From NCBI GenBank assembly GCA_044432725.1, contig JAWXUL010000020.1, forward strand, positions 1-47,710: a DNA stretch of 47,710 bases, in the 5' to 3' direction. Numbering within the stretch: the stretch's first letter is position 1; each line of letters begins with the position of its first letter. This DNA comes from JAWXUK01 sp044432725. Its GTDB lineage: Bacteria; Bacillota; Clostridia; Oscillospirales; Oscillospiraceae. Below are positions 32,188 to 41,365 of the stretch, piece by piece. The position numbers and the translations under genes were made by a program. The notes under the pieces were generated by a model, which was given only the letters and a program-made list of their open reading frames with translations, searched no databases and was not told where the DNA came from.

Positions 32188-34164
32188 TTATGCTGCTGGA
32201 ATGACAAATTCTTGTCCGATATAAATCCAGTTAGGATCTTTGATGATATCACGATTTGCTTCATAGATTTCATTCCAACGATTGGCAGAGCCCAATAAAT
32301 CACGTGCGATGTGAGATAGGTTATCCCCATTTTTCACAACGTAACGACCTGTTGCCACTTCTGGTTCAACCACTTCTGGTTCAACGACTTCAGGAACAAC
32401 AACTTCAGGCACGACAACTTCAGGAACAACAACTTCAGGTTCGACAACTTCAGGTTCGACAACTTCAGGTTCGACAACTTCAGGCTCGACTTCTTCAGGC
32501 TCGACTTCTTCAGTTTCCACTTCTTCAGTCACTTCTTCTGTGATAATGACAATACGACCTTCAACATCTGCATATTCTTCGCCAATGACGCCACCGAGAT
32601 AATCTTTGATAAAGAGAATCAGCATTTCATTGTCAATCATAGTGCGGTCTTTGACAACTTCAGCATCTGTAAACATTGCCATACCATCACCGAAGTCTTG
32701 GAGGATATAGTCGTTAGAAGCCACTGTGTACATTGCATCATAATCCAAAGCTTTCCCAGCAACCTTGACATTTTGTACACGGTATTCACCATCTACATGA
32801 TCAAAATTACCAGCTTCATCCACAACAACAGAGGATTCAATGGTAGTGTTGATTTCATAAGTCATACCAGAAACGCTCATAAATCCACCACTGCTATCAG
32901 GGGTATAGCGAGCACCCATTTCCAAAGAGTCAACCAAAGTTTGACCGCTGATGGAAATAGAGGTTGTTTCATTGCCAAAAGGTTGGACAGAGATGATGTC
33001 TTCATAAGTGATATCCCCAGCCATGATATTAGCACGTGTACCACCACCATTGGCAAGACCAATGTCAGCATCCATCATAATACGGAAGGCATCTGCAAGC
33101 AAATTGCCCAAGTTTGTCTCTTGATTACGTACCAAATAATCCCCTGTTTCAGGAACACTCATCAGCAAATCAACATCTGTTTCAGCCACAATTTCAGTCA
33201 TGATTTCTTCAAATTTTTCGTTGATCTCTCTCATCACAGCAGTGACAGATCTTTCTTTCTCAGAAAAATCTTCATCCACATAGCCCACAGTGAATTCTAA
33301 TGTGTCTAAGTCAATGATGACTTCACCCACAGCATCAAAACGAGAACCAGCTTGATTCACAATGACTACGTTGCCTTCCATGTCTAGCACTTCAGTACCA
33401 GCATCCATGGTGTGAGAGTGACCATCTAAAAATAGTTGAAAACCAACAGTATTTTCAATCAAATCAGTAGAACGCCAAGGAGCAGCAGAGTCTTCAATGC
33501 CCATATGTCCAATACCGACGATGAAATCAGCACCTTCATCAAGACAAGCATCAATGGCAGCTTGTACATAATCATACATTGCTGTGTCATTTTGTCCTAA
33601 GCTATAAATAAATTCGCCATCCTCATCTTGGAAATAAGCAGGGGTTGCTTTGGTCAAGGTTTCAGGCGTAGTGACACCCACAAAACCAATTTGCACATCC
33701 CCAAAGTCACGGACATCATAACCAGCATAAACAGATTCACCTGTTTTCAAGTCAATGAAATTAGCAGAAAGAACAGTTGCTGTCAGTTGATCCATCAGAT
33801 ACAATCCTTGTTCCATGCCGTAATCAAATTCATGATTTCCAGGAGCAAAATAATCATAGCCCACAGAGTTCATGATATCAATCAAAGCTTGACCTTCGGT
33901 CAAAGTCCCCAAAGGACCACCTTGCACCACATCACCAGCGTCAAGTAAAAGAACATAATCTTCGCCGATTTCTTCTTCCCAAAGGTCACGGTAAGCAGCG
34001 ACACCATCATAACCAATGTTACGGTCAACATCACAGTGAATATCGTTGGTGTGGATGAGAACTAATTTGTTCTCGATTTCTGCTGCAGAAGCAGGTAGGG
34101 CAATGGCACTTAGCACCATAGCACTGGTTAAAATTCCAGGTAGCTTTTTGGATATCATTTTCAT
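32188..34164 (-). CDS. Secreted 5'-nucleotidase/metallophosphatase with Pro-Glu linker and LysM
   Basis: This 658-residue exported enzyme has a signal peptide (1-27, cleaved near PASAAE). The calcineurin-like domain (about 32-320) carries HTNDIHCD, GNHEFDYG and GHSHT. The 5'-nucleotidase C-terminal domain (about 345-520) includes ANGGGTRANI and SNDYILQDFGDGMAMF. A linker of five-residue VVEPE repeats follows (about 555-603), then a LysM domain (604-658). It should hydrolyse nucleotides or related phosphates while held to peptidoglycan by LysM. The linker is encoded by 15-bp tandem repeats. It is monocistronic. Confidence 0.93.
   Translation of the reverse strand: MKMISKKLPGILTSAMVLSAIALPASAAEIENKLVLIHTNDIHCDVDRNIGYDGVAAYRDLWEEEIGEDYVLLLDAGDVVQGGPLGTLTEGQALIDIMNSVGYDYFAPGNHEFDYGMEQGLYLMDQLTATVLSANFIDLKTGESVYAGYDVRDFGDVQIGFVGVTTPETLTKATPAYFQDEDGEFIYSLGQNDTAMYDYVQAAIDACLDEGADFIVGIGHMGIEDSAAPWRSTDLIENTVGFQLFLDGHSHTMDAGTEVLDMEGNVVIVNQAGSRFDAVGEVIIDLDTLEFTVGYVDEDFSEKERSVTAVMREINEKFEEIMTEIVAETDVDLLMSVPETGDYLVRNQETNLGNLLADAFRIMMDADIGLANGGGTRANIMAGDITYEDIISVQPFGNETTSISISGQTLVDSLEMGARYTPDSSGGFMSVSGMTYEINTTIESSVVVDEAGNFDHVDGEYRVQNVKVAGKALDYDAMYTVASNDYILQDFGDGMAMFTDAEVVKDRTMIDNEMLILFIKDYLGGVIGEEYADVEGRIVIITEEVTEEVETEEVEPEEVEPEVVEPEVVEPEVVEPEVVVPEVVVPEVVVPEVVEPEVVEPEVATGRYVVKNGDNLSHIARDLLGSANRWNEIYEANRDIIKDPNWIYIGQEFVIPAA
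32345..32530. repeat. 15-bp tandem repeats coding the VVEPE linker
   Basis: About ten near-identical 15-bp units (core ACTTCAGG plus a variable tail) lie within the nucleotidase gene. Such repeats can change copy number by slippage. Confidence 0.8.
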
Positions 34165-34247
34165 TTCAATTCCTCTTTCCTTGCTTGATAAATTTTATTT
34201 TTATTTTACGTGTTTAAAGAAGATTGCTTTTCACAAGCAACAAATAA

Positions 34248-34276
34248 ATTGTACCATAAAGAAAAGGGAATGACAA
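34248..34276 (-). promoter_or_regulatory. Promoter of the 5'-nucleotidase gene
   Basis: TTGTCA (34271-34276), a 17-base spacer and TACAAT (34248-34253) on the minus strand. It gives a leader of about 75 bases. Confidence 0.8.
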
Positions 34277-34369
34277 GTAAAATTTTTGTTTTTTTGAATT
34301 TTCTTGGCACGAAATATCTGTTTTTTTGGCACATCATAGCCCACTTTGAAGTAAAAAGGGCTATTTAAT

Positions 34370-34408
34370 AAAAAAAACAGGTTTTCTTCCCAAAAGGAAA
34401 GAAAACCT
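34370..34408 (-). terminator. Terminator of the fatty acid/nth/unknown gene unit
   Basis: A 10-bp stem (34379-34388 with 34399-34408) is followed on the minus strand by eight T. Confidence 0.85.
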
Positions 34409-34464
34409 ATCAAAAGAGCAAAGATATACGTCCTATTTGTAGAAAGAGGGGGAGAGAGCATCCC

Positions 34465-35154
34465 TCATTCAAAAGTCACATCCCAATAAAGGTGGAGCAC
34501 TTGGTCAAAGCCGAAAACAAAATCCTCTTGTTCCAAGACAGTATTTGCCAAGGATTTTTTGTCCAAAGGACGATAGGCACGCTGCAAATCCTCTAAGGTG
34601 ATCCCTTTACCATTCAGCTCTGCTGTGGGAGGGAGGGTGCTGATGGTTTTTTCTGCCATTTGCATTGCAGTGTTGAAATTGATATTCACAAGAAGAAAAC
34701 TATCTTCCCCATGATTGCGACCGTCTTCCAGTGGAAGAGGGGAGATGGCTTTTTCAAAACAAAATAATGTGCCCATAAAAACGCCTAAATAATAGCTTTG
34801 GCTTGTTTTTTCCTCTTCTTCTTCTTTCATGCCAAAGGGATTTTGATACCCTTGGAGAAAAGCTTCTTCCAAAACATCCTGAGAGTTCATGGTAGAAAAA
34901 TCAATCTTAGTCACTAATTTATGCAAATCTCCTCTGGAAACAATTCTTTCAGAAGAAATTGCTACAGATTCTGGAAAATTGCTGATGATTTTTTCCATCA
35001 TTTGTAGAGTACTTTCTAAATTTGCTTTAAAAAGGAGCAAAACCTGTTCTCCCCAATTTTCTCCTTTGTCAGGACTGCTTACTAAGCTTTCTTCCATGGC
35101 TTGCACCAAAAAGACAAATTGCCCCAATAAAAAACTTTTATTTTCTTTTGACAT
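34465..35154 (-). CDS. Unknown protein with internal domain duplication
   Basis: I do not recognise this 229-residue soluble protein. It consists of two similar halves (about 6-103 and 117-218). Each starts with a LGxF helix (FLLGQFVFLVQAMEESL; YYLGVFMGTLFCFEKAI). Each continues with Asn-Trp/His-Gly-Glu, a helix with METxIS-like text (MMEKIISNFP; MAEKTISTLP), and ends with an acidic helix plus FxxGFxQ-like text. Start 35154 is chosen over a TTG 18 bases upstream because AAAGGAAG precedes it. It follows nth by about 70 bases with no terminator, so it is probably the last gene of the fatty acid operon. Confidence 0.75.
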   Translation of the reverse strand: MSKENKSFLLGQFVFLVQAMEESLVSSPDKGENWGEQVLLLFKANLESTLQMMEKIISNFPESVAISSERIVSRGDLHKLVTKIDFSTMNSQDVLEEAFLQGYQNPFGMKEEEEEKTSQSYYLGVFMGTLFCFEKAISPLPLEDGRNHGEDSFLLVNINFNTAMQMAEKTISTLPPTAELNGKGITLEDLQRAYRPLDKKSLANTVLEQEDFVFGFDQVLHLYWDVTFE

Positions 35155-35225
35155 AAGTTCACTTCCTTTCAAGGTGTATCCTTCTAGGTCTATCCTGATT
35201 ACAACATTACAACGAGATGCTCGCC

Positions 35226-35882
35226 TTAGATATTTCCTTTAAAATGCTGACAAAAGGGAGCCACGATACAGTTGTCACACTGTGGGCGTCTTGCCACACA
35301 AACAGCACGACCATGTAGCACCATACGATGACAAAAATCATTAGATTCTTCTGGTGGGAGTATTTTTCTCAGTTGATTCTCCACTTTCAAAGGGTCTTTC
35401 GACCCATCAGTCAGACCCATAAGTCCAGTGATGCGGATGCAATGGGTATCGGCAATGACCACACCAGGGACATTATGCACATCACCCAGCATTAAATTTG
35501 CAGTTTTTCGCCCGATTCCAGGCAGTTTCAGCAAATCTTCCATGTTATCTGGCACTTTCCCCTGAAAATCACTTAAAATCATCCCTGCACCTAACACAAT
35601 ATCCTTCGCCTTGGCACGATAAAATCCAGTGGAGTGGATAATCCTCTCGATATCAGCGATATCAGCAGAAGCCAAAGCCTCCAAGGTGGGATAAGTGCCA
35701 AAAAGTTCTGGTGTGACCATGTTCACACGAGCATCTGTACACTGGGCAGACATACGCACAGCAAACAAAAGTTCATGCTCTTTCTCATAGTTCAGTGAGC
35801 AAATGGAAGTGGGGTACAGGTCTTTCAGGGCAAACACAATCTGTTCTGCCCGAGCTTTCTTTGCTTTTTGAGATTCAGCCAT
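35226..35882 (-). CDS. nth: Endonuclease III
   Basis: This 218-residue DNA glycosylase/AP lyase removes oxidised pyrimidines. The helix-hairpin-helix LPGIGRKTANLML contains the catalytic Lys, VIADTHCIR the catalytic Asp, and the C-terminus holds the 4Fe-4S cluster ligands in the standard C-x6-C-x2-C-x5-C spacing (CVARRPQCDNCIVAPFC). Its ATG overlaps the fabZ stop by one base, so it is translationally coupled to the fatty acid operon, with which it has no obvious functional link. Confidence 0.96.
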   Translation of the reverse strand: MAESQKAKKARAEQIVFALKDLYPTSICSLNYEKEHELLFAVRMSAQCTDARVNMVTPELFGTYPTLEALASADIADIERIIHSTGFYRAKAKDIVLGAGMILSDFQGKVPDNMEDLLKLPGIGRKTANLMLGDVHNVPGVVIADTHCIRITGLMGLTDGSKDPLKVENQLRKILPPEESNDFCHRMVLHGRAVCVARRPQCDNCIVAPFCQHFKGNI

Positions 35883-36313
35883 CAGCGATTGCCTATGGCA
35901 AAGGTCAGTTCAGCATAAACTGCAATCTCGCCATTGATGCGTGCTTCTGCCTCGCCAATGCCCACCACGCCACGTTGTTTGACCAGTGTACATTTCATTT
36001 CCAAAACATCCCCAGGAACCCCTTGCTTTTTGAACTTACAACTGTTAATACCACGAAAAAGAGCAAGTTTCCCCTCATTTTCTGGTAGAGATAAAATCGC
36101 CACAGCACCTACTTGTGCCAGAGCTTCCACAATCAGCACCCCAGGCATCACAGGATAGTCAGGAAAATGTCCTAAAAAGTGCATTTCATTGGCAGAGATA
36201 CACTTAATACCAGAAGCCCATTTCCCTGGCTCATAATCAGTAATCTTATCCACCAATAAAAAGGGATACCGGTGGGGGATTATTTTTTGAATTTCACTTG
36301 AATTTAATTCCAT
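35882..36313 (-). CDS. fabZ: 3-hydroxyacyl-ACP dehydratase FabZ
   Basis: This is a 143-residue hot-dog-fold enzyme that dehydrates 3-hydroxyacyl-ACP in fatty acid elongation. The catalytic His is in HFLGHFPDYPVMPGV and the Glu in LIVEALAQ. The start at 36313 (MELNSSEIQ) is supported by GAAGGAG; the frame stays open 26 codons further upstream without support. It follows fabF after 96 bases, the longest gap in this part of the operon. Confidence 0.95.
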   Translation of the reverse strand: MELNSSEIQKIIPHRYPFLLVDKITDYEPGKWASGIKCISANEMHFLGHFPDYPVMPGVLIVEALAQVGAVAILSLPENEGKLALFRGINSCKFKKQGVPGDVLEMKCTLVKQRGVVGIGEAEARINGEIAVYAELTFAIGNR

Positions 36314-36409
36314 ATTCTCTCCTTCGCAATTCGTTACAAGCCGATCTGCTTGTGTTTCTCTTTTATGATGTCTAAAAACTTTTGGGAGCAAGGGTTTAAG
36401 ACTAAAAAA

Positions 36410-37657
36410 TCAGCCTTTTTCTTGATATTTCCCCACTAAAACAGCGGCATTATGCCCCCCAAAGCCTAAAGAATTGGAGATTGCATAGTTGACAGTACTA
36501 TTTCGTCCCTGATTTGGCACAATGTCCAAATCACAATCAGGGTCAGCTTTTTGATAATTGATGGTAGCAGGTAAAAAGTCTTCCTTCGCAGCAAGAATGG
36601 TGAAAATCAGTTCCACTGCCCCAGCAGCCCCTAAGAGATGTCCTGTCATTGCCTTGGTCGAGCTGATGGCAAGTTTTTTTGCCTTTTCTTCCCCAAAGGC
36701 TTTTTTGATGGCAAGAGTTTCCCCTTTGTCATTCAGTGGGGTGGAGGTACCATGAGCATTGATATAATCAATGCTTTCAGGAGAAATCCCCCCATCTGCC
36801 ATGGCTTGGAGAATACAGTTTGTAGCAGAGATGCTCTCAGGGTCAGGGGCTGTCATGTGATACGCATCACAGGTCGAGCCATAACCAAAGACCTCGCCAT
36901 AAATGGTAGCACCACGAGCCAAGGCGTGTTCTAATTCTTCCAGAACCAAAATCCCAGCACCTTCCCCCATAACAAAGCCATCTCTGTCTGCATCAAAGGG
37001 AATGGAAGCACGATCTTTATCTTTACTATTAGAAAGGGCACGAAGAGAGGAAAATCCGCCGATCCCCATCTCTGTGATCGCAGCTTCGGTTCCACCACAG
37101 AACATCACTTCGGCATAGCCATCACGTACGTGTTGAAAGGCATCCCCCACAGCGTTGGTGCCTCCAGCACAAGCTGTCACCACACAGGTACATTTCCCCT
37201 TCAAGCCATGTTGCAAAGCAACAGCACCTGCTGCCATGTTGGTGATAGAAGTGGGAATGAAAAAGGGAGAAATTCTCTCATAACCTTTTTCCATACCACG
37301 GTTATGCTCTTGCATAATGGTACCAATACAGCCAATCCCAGAGGAGATGAGGGTCCCACAGCGAGGGGCATTTTCCTCTGTGATCACAAGACCACTTTGT
37401 GCCATAGCCTCTTTTGCGGCTATCAAAGCGAACTGCACAAAGCGAGTATGTCGCTTGATATCCCCTTTGTCCAAATAATCTTCCATCTTCAGATTTTTTA
37501 CCTCTGCTGCCATGGTGACTTTGTACTGGGAAGCATCAAAAAAACTAATGGTATCAATGCCACAAACTCCTGCTTTTACATTTTCCCAAGCTTCTGGGAC
37601 ATTGTTGCCAATGGGTGTCACTGCACCCATACCAGTGATGACCACACGTCGTTTCAT
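36410..37657 (-). CDS. fabF: 3-oxoacyl-ACP synthase II
   Basis: This is a 415-residue condensing enzyme that extends acyl-ACP with malonyl-ACP. The catalytic triad Cys163 (VTACAGG), His302 (AHGTSTPLND) and His340 (TGHLLGAAG) matches the family numbering. Start 37657 (MKRRVVITGMG) has AAAAGGAG before it; the upstream extension overlaps fabG and is rejected. Confidence 0.96.
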   Translation of the reverse strand: MKRRVVITGMGAVTPIGNNVPEAWENVKAGVCGIDTISFFDASQYKVTMAAEVKNLKMEDYLDKGDIKRHTRFVQFALIAAKEAMAQSGLVITEENAPRCGTLISSGIGCIGTIMQEHNRGMEKGYERISPFFIPTSITNMAAGAVALQHGLKGKCTCVVTACAGGTNAVGDAFQHVRDGYAEVMFCGGTEAAITEMGIGGFSSLRALSNSKDKDRASIPFDADRDGFVMGEGAGILVLEELEHALARGATIYGEVFGYGSTCDAYHMTAPDPESISATNCILQAMADGGISPESIDYINAHGTSTPLNDKGETLAIKKAFGEEKAKKLAISSTKAMTGHLLGAAGAVELIFTILAAKEDFLPATINYQKADPDCDLDIVPNQGRNSTVNYAISNSLGFGGHNAAVLVGKYQEKG

Positions 37658-37670
37658 TTTTTCTCTCCTT

Positions 37671-38414
37671 TTATATTGCCAATCCACCATCGACTGAAAG
37701 AACCTGTCCTGTGATATAGCTTCCAGACTCACTGGAAAGAAATGCCACAATTCCTGCGATATCTTCCCCTGTCCCCATACGGGCGAGGGGGATGTTTTTG
37801 GCGATAGCTTCCTTTTGTTCTTCGCTTAAAGCGTCTGTCATGTCCGTTTGAATGAATCCAGGGGCAATGGCATTGACGGTTATGTTCCTAGGCGCAAGCT
37901 CTCTTGCCACTGATTTTGTCAAGCCAATCATCCCAGCTTTACTGGTGGCATAGTTTGCCTGACCTGCCTGACCCAAAATCCCCACCACAGAGGAGATATT
38001 GACAATACGTCCCCAACGCTTTTTCATCATAGGTCGAGTCGCCTCTCTGGTACAAAGAAAAGCACCACGGAGATTGGTGTCCATCACCATATCATAATCC
38101 TCGTCAGTCATTTTCATGAGCAGATTATCTCGGGTTATCCCCGCATTGTTCACCAAAATATCCACAGAGCCAAAAGCTTCGCTGGCAAGGGCAAAGATTT
38201 TTTTCACATCTTCTCCTTGAGACACATTCCCTTGGGAAAGAATGACTTTTACCCCAAAAGCTTCACAAGCTGTTTTGGTTTCCTCTGCTTTTTCCACATT
38301 CCCAGAGAAGTTCAACACCAGATTGGCACCACCTTCTGCCAATTTTAGCGCAATGGCTTTGCCAATCCCACGAGATGCCCCTGTAATCAGGGCTGTTTTT
38401 TCATTGAAGGACAT
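37671..38414 (-). CDS. fabG: 3-oxoacyl-ACP reductase
   Basis: This 247-residue short-chain dehydrogenase reduces 3-oxoacyl-ACP with NADPH. TGASRGIG binds the cofactor; the Ser-Tyr-Lys triad lies in NISSVVG and YATSKAG. C-terminal GQVLSVDGGLAI is typical. It lies 10 bases after fabD. Confidence 0.96.
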   Translation of the reverse strand: MSFNEKTALITGASRGIGKAIALKLAEGGANLVLNFSGNVEKAEETKTACEAFGVKVILSQGNVSQGEDVKKIFALASEAFGSVDILVNNAGITRDNLLMKMTDEDYDMVMDTNLRGAFLCTREATRPMMKKRWGRIVNISSVVGILGQAGQANYATSKAGMIGLTKSVARELAPRNITVNAIAPGFIQTDMTDALSEEQKEAIAKNIPLARMGTGEDIAGIVAFLSSESGSYITGQVLSVDGGLAI

Positions 38415-38423
38415 ATTTTTCTC

Positions 38424-39350
38424 CTATTGTTCTAACATTTTTAAAGTGTTTTCCAAAGTTTCTACGTTCTCTACAGACAAAATCCCAACAGAAGAGTCAA
38501 TCTTCTTCACAAATCCTGACAACACCTTCCCAGGACCGATTTCAATAAAGGTATCGATGCCCTCAGCGAGCATATAACGAATACTATCCTCAAAATAAAC
38601 AGAACTTTGCACCTGTTTTTCTAATAAAGAGGGGATTGTCTCTCCAGAGCCAAGGGGCTTTGCTGTTGCATTAAACACCACAGGGACTGTCATTGCTCCA
38701 AAATCCAAACTTTGAAATTTCTCTCTCAAAGCATCCCCCGCTGGCTTCATCAGTGAAGTGTGAAAAGGACCAGATACTTTCAGTGGCAAGCAACGCTTTG
38801 CCCCTAATTCTTTCGCCTTTTCTCCCGCCAGAGCCACAGCCTTTGCCTCGCCACCCATCACTAATTGATTGGGACAGTTGTAATTGGCAATTTCCACCAC
38901 CCCAAGGGAAGAGGCTGCTTCGCAAGCTTCTTTCAATTTCTCAATAGAAAGTCCCAATACTGCCACCATAGCACAATCAAGACCTTTGGCGGCTTCTGCC
39001 ATGGCATTCCCACGAAATGCCACAGTTTCCACAGCAGTCAGGGGAGAGAAAACCTTGCTACAAGCCAAAGCACTATATTCCCCCAAGCTAAGCCCAGCAC
39101 AAAGACGGGGCTTGATGCCCTTTTCTTGAAGTAAAGCTGTCATAGCTACTGCAAATGCCACCATACAAGGTTGGGTATTTTCTGTTTGGGACAGCAATTC
39201 CAAATCCTCGCCAAACATAAAGTTACGATATTTTTTTGTGGGGTCTACTTCTTCCAAAGTTTTGGCAAAGCTAGGGTAGCGATCATAAAGGTCTTTCCCC
39301 ATCCCCAGACATTGGCTTCCTTGTCCAGCGTATAAAAATCCTATCTCCAT
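38424..39350 (-). CDS. fabD: Malonyl-CoA:ACP transacylase
   Basis: This 308-residue enzyme moves malonyl groups from CoA to ACP. The nucleophile Ser lies in AGLSLGEYSAL, with Leu in place of the His of the textbook GHSLGE, a variant I recall from clostridial FabD. The catalytic His is in GPFHTSLM. Start 39350 (MEIGFLYAGQGSQ) has GGAGGG before it and overlaps the preceding gene by 10 bases. Confidence 0.95.
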   Translation of the reverse strand: MEIGFLYAGQGSQCLGMGKDLYDRYPSFAKTLEEVDPTKKYRNFMFGEDLELLSQTENTQPCMVAFAVAMTALLQEKGIKPRLCAGLSLGEYSALACSKVFSPLTAVETVAFRGNAMAEAAKGLDCAMVAVLGLSIEKLKEACEAASSLGVVEIANYNCPNQLVMGGEAKAVALAGEKAKELGAKRCLPLKVSGPFHTSLMKPAGDALREKFQSLDFGAMTVPVVFNATAKPLGSGETIPSLLEKQVQSSVYFEDSIRYMLAEGIDTFIEIGPGKVLSGFVKKIDSSVGILSVENVETLENTLKMLEQ

Positions 39351-40402
39351 GAGTCCCTCCAATTAGGCATAAATTCGTCAAAAACAGCTTCCACCGAAGT
39401 GATTTCTGTGACAGCATCAATGCCGTGACCGGCAAAAAATAGCCCTTCCACTTCGTTGCCTCGTTGTGCTTCTGCAAGAGCACGGCTTATGCAAAATGTT
39501 GTTTTCGCAGGCTCGCAAGTGATCAGACAATCCACACAATGATTGGGTGGAATCCGTGGGACTTTTTTCAAAGCTTCGATCAAGTTGGTGCGAATGGCTC
39601 GCCCAGGAAGCCCAGCGGGACTTTTGATAATCACCAAATCCTGAGAACTGTGCTTCACAAACATTTCTTTAAAGCCATCGCTGGCATCGCATTCATGGGT
39701 GGCAACAAAGCGACTGCCCAGTTGTATCCCCGTGGCGCCCACTCTGCGAAGCTGTTCCACCCGACTGCGGGTATTCACCCCACCAGCAGCAAAAATAGGG
39801 ATTCTTCTTCCCTGACTTTCTTCCAATGGAATCAGCACTTTATGCACTTCTGCCACAATACTCTCAAGACTGGGGGGGCGATGTAATTCTTCTGGTGCAA
39901 AGCCCAAATGCCCACCGGCTTCTGGTCCTTCTACAATGACAAAATCAGGTGCTCTTTTGTAACGTCGCATCCAATAGCGGGTGATGCTGTCAATGGCTCG
40001 ACCTGAACTGACAATAGGGGCAATGGCAATGTCACGATCACCCACAAGCTCTGGCAATTTCACAGGCAAACCAGCCCCAGCAATAATGCAATCAATTCCA
40101 GCTTGAATGGCTTGGGAGATTTGTATATCACAGCCAGTGGTGGCAACCATGGCATTGATGGCTATGAGACCTCTCCCTTGAGAAAGATCCCGTGCCTTTC
40201 TGATTTCTTTCATCAGGCTGATTTGGTTGGATTGGATTGGGCTACGGACAAAATGTGGGTCACGAAAACCAGTATTGGCGGTGGAGATCACGCCCATGCC
40301 TCCACATCTTGCCACATGACCAGCCAAATTTCCCATGGAAATCCCAATGCCCATACCACCCTGTACCAATCCCACAGGAAGGTTCTTGTTACCCAGCTTC
40401 AT
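39341..40402 (-). CDS. FabK-like/nitronate monooxygenase-family flavoprotein
   Basis: This 353-residue FMN-dependent TIM-barrel oxidoreductase resembles FabK in AGGHLGF and IFAAGGVNTRS, but has a C-terminal extension with four Cys (CVDCLITCEPAKTTFC), which could bind a metal or cluster. It sits directly after true fabK. Such second copies recur in clostridial fab clusters. It may be an alternative enoyl reductase or a nitronate/alkyl oxidase; the exact role is unknown. Confidence 0.85.
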   Translation of the reverse strand: MKLGNKNLPVGLVQGGMGIGISMGNLAGHVARCGGMGVISTANTGFRDPHFVRSPIQSNQISLMKEIRKARDLSQGRGLIAINAMVATTGCDIQISQAIQAGIDCIIAGAGLPVKLPELVGDRDIAIAPIVSSGRAIDSITRYWMRRYKRAPDFVIVEGPEAGGHLGFAPEELHRPPSLESIVAEVHKVLIPLEESQGRRIPIFAAGGVNTRSRVEQLRRVGATGIQLGSRFVATHECDASDGFKEMFVKHSSQDLVIIKSPAGLPGRAIRTNLIEALKKVPRIPPNHCVDCLITCEPAKTTFCISRALAEAQRGNEVEGLFFAGHGIDAVTEITSVEAVFDEFMPNWRDSWR

Positions 40403-40412
40403 AGTTTGCTCC

Positions 40413-41348
40413 TTAGTATGTCAAATTCTTGATACAATCTCTACATTGTGTGTCTAATTCCTCTAAAATAACAGCCACAGGACGGATTTCTTTTAACATT
40501 CCAGCCACCTGTCCCGCCATCAAAGAGCCACGATCTGCATCGCCTTCGCTGACAGCTTTCCTTAAAGAACCAAGAGTCAGCTTCTCTAGCTCCATTTTAT
40601 CTTCGATGGTCTTTTCTAGTTTTTGATATTCCCGTGCCATCTGATTTTTAATCACACGTACAGGCACGCCAACAGTACGCCCTGTCACTGTGGTGGCACT
40701 GTCTTTTGCCTTGATAATGGCTTGCTTATAGTTCTCGTGAATGGGACATTCTTCTGACACCAAAAGACAAGTCCCAACTTGCACTCCACAAGCACCTAAG
40801 GCAAAGGCAGCTGCCATCTGCTGTCCAGAAGCAATGCCCCCAGCAGCAATCACAGGTATGTTTACCGCACTCACCACCTGTGGCACAATCGCCATGGTGG
40901 CAAGCTCACCAATATGTCCACCACTTTCCGTGCCTTCTGCAATCACGCCAGTGGCACCATATTTCTCCATTCTTTGTGCCAAGGCAACACTTGCCACCAC
41001 AGGGAACACCTTGATGCCCCCAGCAATCCAATCTTTCACATAAGCACTGGGATTCCCAGCACCAGTGGTGACAACAGGCACCTTTTCTTCTAGGACAACT
41101 TTTGCAATGGCTTCCAAATCAGGATTGAGTAGCATAATATTAACACCAAAAGGGGTGCTTTGATCTGACAAAGCTTTTTTACAGCTTTGAATTTCCTGAC
41201 GCAAAGCCTCTGCTGTCAGTCCTCCACTGGCAATCAGCCCCAAGCCACCGGCATTAGAGACAGAAGCAGCAAAAGCCCCAGTGGCGATATTTGCCATACC
41301 ACCTTGGATGATAGGGTATTTTATTTGTAGTAGTTCATTCAGTTTCAT
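40413..41348 (-). CDS. fabK: Enoyl-ACP reductase II (FabK)
   Basis: This 311-residue FMN enzyme reduces enoyl-ACP in the last step of each elongation round. It has the family start YPIIQGGMANIATG, the TTGAGNPSAYV segment, SGGHIGEL and VIAAGGIASGQQM for flavin phosphate binding. Use of FabK instead of FabI fits Firmicutes and predicts triclosan tolerance. It lies between fabH and the FabK-like gene. Confidence 0.94.
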   Translation of the reverse strand: MKLNELLQIKYPIIQGGMANIATGAFAASVSNAGGLGLIASGGLTAEALRQEIQSCKKALSDQSTPFGVNIMLLNPDLEAIAKVVLEEKVPVVTTGAGNPSAYVKDWIAGGIKVFPVVASVALAQRMEKYGATGVIAEGTESGGHIGELATMAIVPQVVSAVNIPVIAAGGIASGQQMAAAFALGACGVQVGTCLLVSEECPIHENYKQAIIKAKDSATTVTGRTVGVPVRVIKNQMAREYQKLEKTIEDKMELEKLTLGSLRKAVSEGDADRGSLMAGQVAGMLKEIRPVAVILEELDTQCRDCIKNLTY

Positions 41349-41365
41349 TTCTTTTTCCTTTCATT

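Larger units (their letters stand above)
34165..34464. other. 300-base intergenic region
   Basis: It holds the nucleotidase promoter (34248-34276), a 6-bp hairpin in its leader near 34224-34241, a 7-bp-stem hairpin near 34336-34364 and the terminator of the unknown gene upstream. No gene is convincing here. Confidence 0.7.

Noticed and set aside
32345..32530. CRISPR-like regular repeats
   Set aside because: The units are contiguous 15-bp codon repeats in frame with the nucleotidase gene and have no spacers. The same applies to the repeats at 1-120 and 47520-47670.
32698..33300. 200-codon plus-strand frame
   Set aside because: It is antisense to the 5'-nucleotidase gene, which has complete catalytic motifs; the frame is a shadow.
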